From assembly GCA_041691315.1 (NCBI GenBank), contig JBEPUW010000003.1, forward strand, positions 1 to 64,000: 64,000 bases of DNA. The letters are read 5' to 3'. Both the position numbers and the translations under genes were made by a program. This stretch comes from Poindextera sp041691315 (lineage in GTDB: Bacteria > Pseudomonadota > Alphaproteobacteria > Caulobacterales > Caulobacteraceae). A model generated the notes under the pieces. The model was given only the letters and a program-made list of their open reading frames with translations, was not told the DNA's origin and made no database searches. This document shows, one piece after another, positions 1-8,100 of the stretch (positions within the stretch are counted from its first letter, which is position 1; each line of letters opens with the position of its first letter).

Positions 1-31
1 CCTCACCTTGCAAGCAGGGGGCCGTCCACAT

Positions 32-80
32 ATGGGTCCCCCGCATTCCGCGGCTTCGCCGCTCCAGCGCGGGGATGACG
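32..80 (-). repeat. Intergenic palindromic repeat, copy 1
   Basis: About 48 bp here are the near-exact reverse complement of 10229-10276. The shared block starts with CGTCATCCCC, contains the small dyad GGAGCGGCGAAGCCGCGG and ends GCGGGGGACCCAT. The C-run and G-run at its ends can pair, so RNA from either strand would fold into a hairpin. It lies downstream of the minus-strand hydrolase gene. One position differs in the left C-run compared with copy 2. A mobile or dispersed repeat is inferred from the two copies, and no protein-coding role is seen. Confidence 0.8.
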
Positions 81-103
81 GTTGTAAATGTCCCGTTGCC
101 GCG

Positions 104-991
104 CTACCGCCCGCGCCTGGGCGGGACGCCGTTCAGGGCGAAGTGGGCCAGGAGGCGGGACCAGCCGTCCGCCGCGTCGGCGGCGTTGTAGCTGGGACGG
201 TAGTCGGCGTGGAAACCGTGGCCGGCGTCCTCGTAGATGATGATCTCGCTGCCGCTCTTGCCGGCCTTGGCCAGCGCCGCGCGCATGGCCGGCACGGGCG
301 CGCTGGTCGGGTCCTTGGCGGGATTGGCGTAGAGGCCGAGCACCGGCGCGTTCAGGGTGGCGACCTTGTCGATCGGCCATTCGGCGTTGAGATCGGGCGC
401 GGCGTTCGCCGCCGGCGCGAGCCGGCCATACCAAGCCGTACCAGCCTTGAACTCCGGAAAGGTCTCGCACGACAGCCAGACATACTTGCCGCCCCAGCAG
501 AAGCCGGCAATCGCCAGCCGGCGCGGCTCGACATAGGCCTGGCTCTTCAGGAATTCGAGCGTGGCGGCGATGTCGCCCATCACCTGCCGGTCCGACGCCG
601 CGGCGACGATCTTCATGATGGCGGCGAAATCGGTCAGCGGCGCCGGATCGCCGACGCGAACGAAGAAGGCCGGCGCGATGGCGGCATAGCCCAGCTTGGC
701 GAAGCGGCGGCAGACGTCGCGGATATATTCGTGCACCCCGAACACTTCGGAGACCACCACGACGGCCGGGTATGGCCCGCGACCGTTGGGTCGGGCCACA
801 TAGGCCGGTATGCCTGTCGGCAGCCTGACCGTCTCGGTGGTCAGTCCGACCTCGTCGGTATGGATCGGGTCGGCGTCGGCCGCCACGGCATAGGCGGCAT
901 AGCCCGCGAACATGGCCAGGCCGGCCATACCACGCCTGGAAAGGTGGAAATCCTCGGGCGCCGGGCCTTCCGGCCGGGTCAGGTTGAGCAT
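104..991 (-). CDS. Dienelactone hydrolase family protein, Tat-exported
   Basis: This is a 295-residue alpha/beta hydrolase of the dienelactone hydrolase (DLH) family, which acts on lactones or esters through a Cys-Asp-His triad. The nucleophile motif GFCWGG is present, and the His lies in AGHGFH near the C-terminus. The N-terminus carries a twin-arginine signal (SRRGMAG followed by a hydrophobic stretch), so export in folded form by Tat is expected. The start at 991 is preferred over one 11 codons upstream because an AAAAGGAA ribosome site lies 5-6 bases before it and the Tat signal is then well placed. The substrate is unknown. A second, cytoplasmic-looking DLH gene is at 50898. Confidence 0.9.
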   Translation of the reverse strand: MLNLTRPEGPAPEDFHLSRRGMAGLAMFAGYAAYAVAADADPIHTDEVGLTTETVRLPTGIPAYVARPNGRGPYPAVVVVSEVFGVHEYIRDVCRRFAKLGYAAIAPAFFVRVGDPAPLTDFAAIMKIVAAASDRQVMGDIAATLEFLKSQAYVEPRRLAIAGFCWGGKYVWLSCETFPEFKAGTAWYGRLAPAANAAPDLNAEWPIDKVATLNAPVLGLYANPAKDPTSAPVPAMRAALAKAGKSGSEIIIYEDAGHGFHADYRPSYNAADAADGWSRLLAHFALNGVPPRRGR

Positions 992-1059
992 GTCGGTTCC
1001 TTTTCGGGACGCTGCGGCCGCCATTGTCCTTCAGCGACGAACCTTAAGTCAAAGGCCGC

Positions 1060-1479
1060 TCAGAACACCACCAGGGCCGCGCGCACCGCCAAGGCCAGCA
1101 GGACCAGGGTCGCCACCGCGAAGACGGAGAAGCGGATCATGATCACATTGGCCGTCGCCTGAACCAGGCTGTGGATCACCCGTAAGGTCACGTAGAGCCA
1201 GGCCAGACCGGTGTTCAGGCGACCGTCCGCCCCGCTCAGGCTAAGGACGATCGCCACCGCATAGAACAGCGTCGGCTGCTGCAGCAGGTGGTCGTAATTG
1301 TCCGCTTTCCAGCGCACCGATGGCGGCAGCTGGGCGTGAAACGACGCCGCCGGCTGGGTGGGGTCAAAGACGATCTTCGCCCGCACGATGGCTGGGATCC
1401 GCGTCGCGTAGAGCCACGCGACCATCACGAAGGTCCAAAGCACCAGCGCCATCACCGGCGCAAACAACGAGCTGTGCAT
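1060..1479 (-). CDS. MAPEG family membrane protein
   Basis: A 139-residue protein with about four hydrophobic segments and the general layout of the MAPEG family (membrane-associated proteins in eicosanoid and glutathione metabolism). The N-terminal helix is followed by a basic loop (TRIPAIVRAK) and then a soluble loop with PSVRWKADNYDHL, which resembles the usual RAxxNxxE region. Bacterial members are inner-membrane proteins of mostly unknown substrate. It is divergent from the flavin-binding protein gene at 1584 and shares about 100 bp of upstream DNA with it. A second, different MAPEG protein is encoded at 52310. Confidence 0.85.
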   Translation of the reverse strand: MHSSLFAPVMALVLWTFVMVAWLYATRIPAIVRAKIVFDPTQPAASFHAQLPPSVRWKADNYDHLLQQPTLFYAVAIVLSLSGADGRLNTGLAWLYVTLRVIHSLVQATANVIMIRFSVFAVATLVLLALAVRAALVVF

Positions 1480-1553
1480 GGGTATGTCCTCCCCCCAAGT
1501 TGAAGCGCGATGCTAACCCCGTCTTGCCGCCTTCCCAATGGCGTGCGAACACC

Positions 1554-1569
1554 TCAAACACCTGTTTGA
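1554..1569. promoter_or_regulatory. Perfect inverted repeat, candidate operator
   Basis: The sequence TCAAACA-CC-TGTTTGA is a perfect 7-bp dyad with a 2-bp spacer. It sits 15 bp upstream of the ATG at 1584, in the divergent region between the MAPEG gene and the pyridoxamine-oxidase-like gene. Its size and symmetry resemble operators of TetR-type dimeric repressors. No regulator gene is adjacent, so the binding protein is unknown. Confidence 0.35.
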
Positions 1570-1583
1570 ACGAGAGCGTATCG

Positions 1584-2036
1584 ATGAGCCTGGAACTCCC
1601 CGACGAGGTTCGCGCGCTGGTCAACGGCGCGCTGGAGGCCGGCAATCCCATGCTGCTGGCGGCGATCACCACCGACGGCAAGCCGCGCATGAGCTTTCGC
1701 GGCTCGGTCCAGGCGCTCGGCCCCGATCAGCTCGGCTTCTGGGTTCGCCGGGTCGAGGGCGAGACCATGGAAGGCATCAAGGCCAACCCGAACGTCGCGC
1801 TGATGTACCGCGACGCCGGCAAGCGGCTGCTGTTGCAGTTCGCCGGCCGCGCCCGCATCGCCGCCGACAAGGCCGAGCGCGACCGGGTCTATGAAAGCGC
1901 GCCCGAGCGGGAGCAGAAGGCCGATCCGGAGCGCAAGGGCGAGGGCGTGGTCATCGACCTCGACCGGGTCGAGGGCATGCTGGGAATGAACGCCGAGGGC
2001 GCGCCCAACTTCCTGCGGCTGGCGCGCGAGGGCTGA
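1584..2036 (+). CDS. Pyridoxamine 5'-phosphate oxidase-fold (split-barrel flavin-binding) protein
   Basis: The 150-residue product begins MSLELPDEVRALVNGALEAG and has the split-barrel layout of the PNPOx-like family: an early strand pair (LLAAITTDGKPRMSFRGSVQ), then FWVRRVEG and NVALMYRD. Members bind FMN or F420-like cofactors and act as small oxidoreductases or heme-handling proteins; this one cannot be assigned a substrate. The ATG at 1584 is chosen because the family match begins there, although the frame stays open further upstream. The C-terminal EGAPNFLRLAREG is typical of the subgroup. Confidence 0.85.
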   Translation: MSLELPDEVRALVNGALEAGNPMLLAAITTDGKPRMSFRGSVQALGPDQLGFWVRRVEGETMEGIKANPNVALMYRDAGKRLLLQFAGRARIAADKAERDRVYESAPEREQKADPERKGEGVVIDLDRVEGMLGMNAEGAPNFLRLAREG

Positions 2037-2109
2037 GCGTCGCCTTGACAGCCCGCGTCGGCTGGCCGACTTGAGCCGGCGGGCGGCGGAACCGGGATTT
2101 GAGGACGGC

Positions 2110-2820
2110 ATGGCGATGGTTGGCCCGGTCGCGCGTTGGGCGGCGGCGTTCGCCGGGCTGGCCGGCCTGCTCGCCGGACCCGCGCATGCGGGCTGGCCGA
2201 ACGCCCTGCCCGCCCAGCCGCTGGTCCAGGCCCCGCGGGTCTGCGCGCCCGGGGTCGTGCCGATCAACCGCCGCTGTCATGTGGTGGATTTCGCGCCGCT
2301 CGGCGTCTTCAAGGGCCATGATTGGTACTACGCCTTCTACACCACCCATTGGGCTGACCGGCACGGTCACCATGACCGCGGCTTTCCCGTGGTCTTCTTC
2401 CTGCAGCAGCCGGCGACGCTGCGCCTAAGTCTGTGGGTCGACGATGCGCCGGGACTGGCGGGTCATTGGGCGCTGACCGCGCCGCCGCGGCCGGTGCTGA
2501 TCGAGAAGCCGGACGGCGTCTATCTCGGCCTCACCCTGAAGGCCCCGCAGGGACCCGACGACCAGCGCCTGTTCCGCCTGGCCGGCTTGCACTGGCGGGC
2601 CATCGACGTCCTCGGTCGCGCCCCGGCCGACCAGGCCAGGCTGGATGCGGCGACGCCGGCGGGCTGCACCCAGGCCGACAACTGGAGCTACGACTGGGCG
2701 GCCTTCACCCTGCGCGTTCCGCTGAAGGCCGACCTGGGCGGCGGGTGCGGAACCATTGTCGCCGCGCTGGCCGCCAACAAGACCAGGGTCACTCTAATCG
2801 GCGCTACCCGCCAGCCATGA
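2110..2820 (+). CDS. Secreted protein of unknown function
   Basis: A 236-residue protein with a clear Sec signal peptide (hydrophobic AAAFAGLAGLLAGPAHA, likely cleavage after AHA). The mature part is rich in Trp, Tyr and Pro and has four or five cysteines that could form disulfides. I do not recognise the family. The ATG at 2110 puts the signal peptide at the N-terminus; a TTG 13 codons upstream is less likely. The last codons overlap the start of the HAD gene (ATGA), which suggests translational coupling within a small operon running to ribF. Confidence 0.75.
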   Translation: MAMVGPVARWAAAFAGLAGLLAGPAHAGWPNALPAQPLVQAPRVCAPGVVPINRRCHVVDFAPLGVFKGHDWYYAFYTTHWADRHGHHDRGFPVVFFLQQPATLRLSLWVDDAPGLAGHWALTAPPRPVLIEKPDGVYLGLTLKAPQGPDDQRLFRLAGLHWRAIDVLGRAPADQARLDAATPAGCTQADNWSYDWAAFTLRVPLKADLGGGCGTIVAALAANKTRVTLIGATRQP

Positions 2821-3683
2821 CCACGCCTGTTCTGCTGCACGGCCTTTCCGAAATCGCCGAAAACTACGACGCCCTGCTCTGCGACGTCTGGGGCGTGGTG
2901 CATAATGGCCGCGAGCGTTTCGCCGAGGCCTGCGCCGCCCTGACCCGGTTCAGAGCCGAACGCGGCCCGGTCATCCTGATCTCCAACGCCCCGCGGCCGG
3001 CCGCCGACGTCTCGCCGCAACTCGATGCGCTTGGCGTGCCGCACGAGGCCTGGACGACCATGGTCACCTCCGGCGACGCCACCCGCGCCCTCCTGGCCGA
3101 GCGCGCGCCAGGGCCCGCCTGGGCGATCGGGCCGGCCCGGGACGCGCCGCTGTACGAAGGCCTCGGCCTCGACTTCAGCGAGCCCGAGGAGGCCGTTTTC
3201 ATCTCCTGCACCGGGCCGACCGACGACACCGTCGAGACGCCGGAGGATTATCGCGAACGCCTGACCTTCTGCGCCAGCCGCGGCCTGACCATGATCTGCG
3301 CCAATCCCGACCGGGTGGTGCAGCGCGGCGACCAGCTGGTCTATTGCGGCGGGGCGCTGGCCGATCTCTATGCCGGGCTGGACGGGCCGGTGCTGATGGC
3401 CGGCAAGCCCTTTGCGCCGATCTATGAGATGTCGCTGGCCGAGGCGGCCGCCCACCTGGGCCGGCCGCTGGCGCGCGCGCGGGTGCTTTGCATCGGCGAC
3501 GGCATCGCCACTGATCTCGGCGGCGCCGCCGATCAGGGGCTCGACGCGTTGTTCATCGCCCATGGCATTCATGCGGCCGAGGCGTTGGCCGCTGACGGCG
3601 AGCTTGAACCCGCGCGGCTTGGGGCGCTGCTGGCCCGCGAGGGCGGCCACGCCCGCTTCGCCATGCGCGGCCTCGTCTGGTGA
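2817..3683 (+). CDS. HAD-superfamily class IIA phosphatase (TIGR01459-type)
   Basis: A 288-residue hydrolase of the haloacid dehalogenase superfamily, the NagD-like class IIA. Motif I is DALLCDVWGVVHNG (nucleophile Asp in CDVWG), motif II is ILISNAPRP, and the C-terminal Mg-binding motif is CIGDGIATDLGGA. The length matches the alphaproteobacterial TIGR01459 group, whose members are predicted sugar-phosphate or nucleotide phosphatases. The ATG overlaps the previous stop by four bases, and its own stop overlaps the frame of the MaoC gene. The substrate is not known. Confidence 0.88.
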   Translation: MTTPVLLHGLSEIAENYDALLCDVWGVVHNGRERFAEACAALTRFRAERGPVILISNAPRPAADVSPQLDALGVPHEAWTTMVTSGDATRALLAERAPGPAWAIGPARDAPLYEGLGLDFSEPEEAVFISCTGPTDDTVETPEDYRERLTFCASRGLTMICANPDRVVQRGDQLVYCGGALADLYAGLDGPVLMAGKPFAPIYEMSLAEAAAHLGRPLARARVLCIGDGIATDLGGAADQGLDALFIAHGIHAAEALAADGELEPARLGALLAREGGHARFAMRGLVW

Positions 3684-3733
3684 TCGACAGGACCGCGCGC
3701 TTCGTTAAAAGCATGACCAGCGGCGGGAGAGCG

Positions 3734-4150
3734 ATGGTGCATCTGGAAGATCTGAGCGTCGGACAGAGCGCTGAGCGCGTCCATCAAGTGACCGAAGCCG
3801 ATATCGAGGCCTTCGCCGCGGTCTCCGGCGACACCAATCCGGTGCACATGGACGAGGCCTATGCGGCTGCGACCCAGTTCAAGGGCCGCATCGCCCACGG
3901 CATGCTGGGGGCGAGCTACCTCTCCGCCCTGCTCGGCAACGACCTGCCGGGTCCGGGCTCGGTCTATCTGAGCCAGAGCCTGCGCTTTCGCCGGCCGATC
4001 CGCATCGGCGACGTGGTGACCGCTCGCGTGCGCGTCACGGCCATCGATGCCGACAAGGCGCGGGTGACGCTGGAAACCCTCTGCCTGGTCGACGACAAGA
4101 CCGCGGTCGATGGCGAGGCGGTGGTGATGGTCGCCCGGCGAGGCGGCTAG
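3734..4150 (+). CDS. MaoC family (R)-hydratase
   Basis: A 138-residue hot-dog-fold protein matching MaoC-like (R)-specific enoyl-CoA hydratases. The hydratase motif is visible as FAAVSGDTNPVHMDEAYA, with the catalytic Asp and His, followed by FKGRIAHGML. These enzymes hydrate trans-2-enoyl-CoA in fatty acid or polyhydroxyalkanoate metabolism. The start at 3734 (GGCGGGAGAG just upstream, product beginning MVHLEDLSVG) fits the family; a GTG at 3680 and an ATG at 3713 are possible but would add an atypical N-terminus. Confidence 0.88.
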   Translation: MVHLEDLSVGQSAERVHQVTEADIEAFAAVSGDTNPVHMDEAYAAATQFKGRIAHGMLGASYLSALLGNDLPGPGSVYLSQSLRFRRPIRIGDVVTARVRVTAIDADKARVTLETLCLVDDKTAVDGEAVVMVARRGG

Positions 4151-4153
4151 GCC

Positions 4154-5092
4154 TTGGCTCTGCAGATCATCGAGGGCTGGGGCGATCTGAGCGACGACCT
4201 GCGCGGCGCGGCGATCGCCTTTGGCGAGTTCGACGGCGTGCACCTGGGGCACAGGGCGGTGATCGCGCTGGCGGCAAAGGCGGCCCGCGCGCTGGACGCC
4301 CCGCTCGGCGTCATCAGCTTCGAGCCGCATCCGCGCCGCTGGTTCACCCCGGACGCCGAGCCCTTTGCGCTCACCACTCGCGACCAGCAGGCCCGCGCCC
4401 TGGAGGCGCTTGGCGCCGAGCTTCTCTACATCATCCCCTTCGACGAGCCGCTCGCGGTGATGAGCGACGAGGCCTTCGCGCGCGACGTGCTGGCGGTCGG
4501 CCTCGGCGCGCGCCACGTCGCGGCCGGCTTCGACGTCACCTTCGGCAAGGACCGCAGCGGCGATCCCGAGTCGCTGCGCCGCTATGGCGACGCCTTCGGC
4601 TTCTCGGTCTCCATCGCGCCCCAGCTCGGCGACGCCGAAGCGGCGAAATATTCCTCAAGCGCCGTGCGCGAGGCGCTGAAGGCCGGCAACCCGGAACGCG
4701 CCGCGGAAATCCTCGGCCGCCCCTTCGCCATCGAGGGCGTGGTGGTCGAGGGCCAGCATCTGGGCCGCACCCTGGGCTATCCCACCGCCAATGTCGGGGC
4801 CGGCGACTATGTGCGCCCGAAGCTGGGCTCCTATGCGACCCGGACCCGCCTGCCGGATGGCCGCCTGGTCCCGGGCGTCGCGAACTTCGGCGAGAACCCC
4901 GCCACCGGCAAGGTCGAGGCGCGGCTGGAGGTCTATCTGTTCGACTTCGACGAAGACCTCTATGGCCAGACCATCGAGACCGAGCTGATCGCCTTCCTGC
5001 GACCCGAGCTCGATTTCGACAGCATTGAAGCCCTCATCGCGCAGATCGCCGCCGACGCCGACGCCGCGCGGACCCGTCTGGGTTTGAGATAG
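4154..5092 (+). CDS. ribF: Bifunctional riboflavin kinase / FAD synthetase
   Basis: The 312-residue product phosphorylates riboflavin to FMN and then adenylylates it to FAD. The N-terminal nucleotidyltransferase domain shows GEFDGVHLGH and the C-terminal riboflavin kinase domain shows GRTLGYPTANV. The length is normal for the family (about 310). The start is a TTG three bases after the MaoC stop codon; no better start is near, and the family N-terminus fits. Its place at the end of this small gene run suggests co-transcription with the MaoC and HAD genes. Confidence 0.95.
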   Translation: MALQIIEGWGDLSDDLRGAAIAFGEFDGVHLGHRAVIALAAKAARALDAPLGVISFEPHPRRWFTPDAEPFALTTRDQQARALEALGAELLYIIPFDEPLAVMSDEAFARDVLAVGLGARHVAAGFDVTFGKDRSGDPESLRRYGDAFGFSVSIAPQLGDAEAAKYSSSAVREALKAGNPERAAEILGRPFAIEGVVVEGQHLGRTLGYPTANVGAGDYVRPKLGSYATRTRLPDGRLVPGVANFGENPATGKVEARLEVYLFDFDEDLYGQTIETELIAFLRPELDFDSIEALIAQIAADADAARTRLGLR

Positions 5093-5171
5093 CAGCGTTA
5101 TCGCACGATTGACCCGGCCTTACGGTTGAGGTTCCATTCCCAGTCCGGGCGCATGGGCGTGGGGGCCGGGC

Positions 5172-8100
5172 ATGGATCGCAAATGGGTTGTCGCGGCTCT
5201 GGTCGCGATCGGCGTGCTGGGGTTCGCCGGCGGGGCGCTGACCATGCGCCTGGCCGACAGCGGCGGGGTGTTCGGTCAGGCCGTCAGCGGGGTCGGCAAC
5301 GGCCTGGGGCAGATCGAACACGGCGTCGCCTGGCCGTTCTTCGGCAAGCCGCGCGCGGCCGGCGCCGCCCGGGCTGCCCCGCCCAAGCCGGCCGGCTTCG
5401 TGGTCTGGCAGCAGCATATCGACACCAGCCAGGCCGATCCCGTCGCCTGCGTCCAGCTCACCCGGCCGCTCGATGCGTCGAAGTCCTATGCCGACTACGT
5501 GCTGGTCTCGCCTGACCTCGGCCATGCGCCGGCGGTCAGCGTACGCAATGACCAGCTCTGCGTCGGCGGCCTCGGCATGGTCGACCATCGCGTCACCCTC
5601 TTGAAGGGCCTGCCCGACCAGGCCGGCGACACCCTGGCGTCCAATGCCGATGTCGACTTCGTTTTCGGCGAAAAGCCGCCTCACATCGGCTTCGCCGGCG
5701 AGGGCGTCATCCTGCCGCGCGAGGAGTCGGACGGGGTCGGCATCGAGACCCTGAACGTCACCAAGCTGGCCATCGAGGTCTGGCGGGTGCCGGACCGCAA
5801 CCTGGTGCGCAAAGAGATCAGCGCGCCGGATCCGACCGCCGAGGGGGACGACGCCGAGGACTATGGCGACGACAGCCCCGACGACGAGGGCGCGATCGTC
5901 TGGAAGGGCGACATGCCGGTCAAGGGGCCGGCCGGCGACCGGGTGACCACGGTCTTCCCGCTGGGCGCGGTGCTGAAGGAGATGAAGCCCGGCGGCTATG
6001 TCATCAAGGTGCGCGACGCCTCGGGCGGCCGCGACCTGAAGGGCGCCGGCGGCACGATCGCCGATCCCAATCCGCCCGCCCAGGCCCGGCGCTGGATCAT
6101 GTTCACCGACATGGCGCTGACCTCCTATTCGGGGTCAGACGCGCTCGACGTGGTGGTGCGCTCGCTGAAGACCGCCAAGGTGCTGCCCGGGGTGCGCGTC
6201 GCCCTGGTGGCCAAGAACGGCGAGGACCTGGCCAGCGGCCAGGCCGACGCCAACGGCCGGGTGCGCTTCCCGGCCCCCTTGCTGAAGGGCGATGGGGCCT
6301 CGACGCCGAAGATGCTGATGGCCTACGGCGCGCTCGGCGACCTGGCGGTGCTGGATCTCGACCGCTCGCCGGTCGACCTGTCCAACCAGGGTGTCGGCGG
6401 GCGAGCTGCGCCCACCGGTGACGATGCGCTCACCGCCGGCCGCACCGCCAAGGCCGATGTCGACGCCTATATGTACGCCGACCGCGGCGTCTATCGACCC
6501 GGCGAGACCGTGCACGTGGTGGCCATGGTGCGCGACCGCGAGGCCAAGGCGGTGAAGGATCGCAAGGGCGCGCTGGTCATCCGCCGGCCTTCTGGCGTCG
6601 AGTTCCGCCGCATCAGCTTCGACCATGCCGATGTCGGCGCGGTGGCCCAGGACATCGTGCTGCCGAAGTCCGCCCCGCGCGGTCGCTGGAGCGCCAGCCT
6701 GGTCATCGAGGGCATCGACGATCCGGTCGGGGATATGAGCTTCTCGGTCGAGGATTTCGTGCCGCAGCGGCTGGCCGTGACACTGAACGCCCAGGACCAG
6801 GTCCCGGTAGCGGCCGGCGAGACCCGCCATGTCGCGGTCAACGCCCGCTTCCTCTATGGCGCCCCGGGCTCCGGCCTGCAGACCCAGGGCGAGGTGCGCC
6901 TGCGCGCCGATCCCAATCCGTTCCCGCAGTACAAGGACTTCCAGTGGGGCGACGACCAGACGCCGTTCGACGAGAAGCTGGTCGATCTGGGCTCAACCGT
7001 CACCGACGGCGCCGGCGCCGCGAGCCTGTCCATCGACTCCGCCCAGGCCGGCGACACCAAGATCCCGCTGACCGCGACCCTGACCGCCTCGGTGTTCGAG
7101 CCCGGCGGCCGACCGGTGAAGGAGAGCGCCTTCCTCAAGGTGCGGCCACAGCCGCTCTATCTGGGCGTCAAGATCGACCAGGGCGATTCCGGCCAGGGCC
7201 AGACCGTGCCGGTCAACCTGCAGGTCATGGCCGTGGATTCCAAGGGCCAGCGCGTAGCCGCTGCCGGCGTCACCTGGACGCTGATCAGCGAAAACTGGAA
7301 CTACGACTGGTATCAGCAGGACGGCAAATGGTCGTGGCGACGGTCCAGCCGCGACCAGGTGGTTGCGCGCGGTACGGCCGACATCGGCGCCGGCGGCAAG
7401 CAGGTGCTGGCGCGGCGGCTGGGCTGGGGCGACTACCGGCTCGAGGTCAGCCAGGCGGCGGGCGCCAAGACCGTCACCCGCTTCTCCGCCGGCTGGGGCG
7501 CGCCGGCCAAGGAGGCCGAGGCGCCGGACGTGGCGCGGGTCAGCGCCGGAACCAAGACCTGGGCCCAGGGCGACACGGTGGAGATCACCGTCAAGGCGCC
7601 TTACGGCGGCGAAGCGCAGGTGGCCGTCGCCACCGACCGGCTGATCGACTTCCAGACCCTGACGCTTGGCCCGAACGGCGGCACGATCCGCCTGAAGACC
7701 AGCGCCGCCTGGGGCGGCGGCGCCTATGTGCTGGTCAGCGTGGTCCAGCCGCGCGACCCGTCGGTCACCCCCATGCCCAGACGGGCCTTGGGCCTGGTCT
7801 ATGTGCCGCTCGATCCGAAGGGGCGGAAGCTCACCGTGGATATCGGCACGCCGCCGAAGCTGGACTCCAAGGCGGTGGTCGATGTGCCGATCACGGTGCA
7901 CGGGCTGGGCTTCGGCCAGCGGGCGCACGTGACCGTCGCGGCGGTCGATGAGGGCATCCTGCGGCTGACCAAGTTTGACAATCCCGATCCGCTGAAATGG
8001 TACTTCGGCAAGCGCGCGCTCAGCGTCGACTACCGCGACGACTACGGCCGGCTGCTCGACTCCAATCTGGGCGCACCCGGAGCGGTGAACTTCGGCGCCG

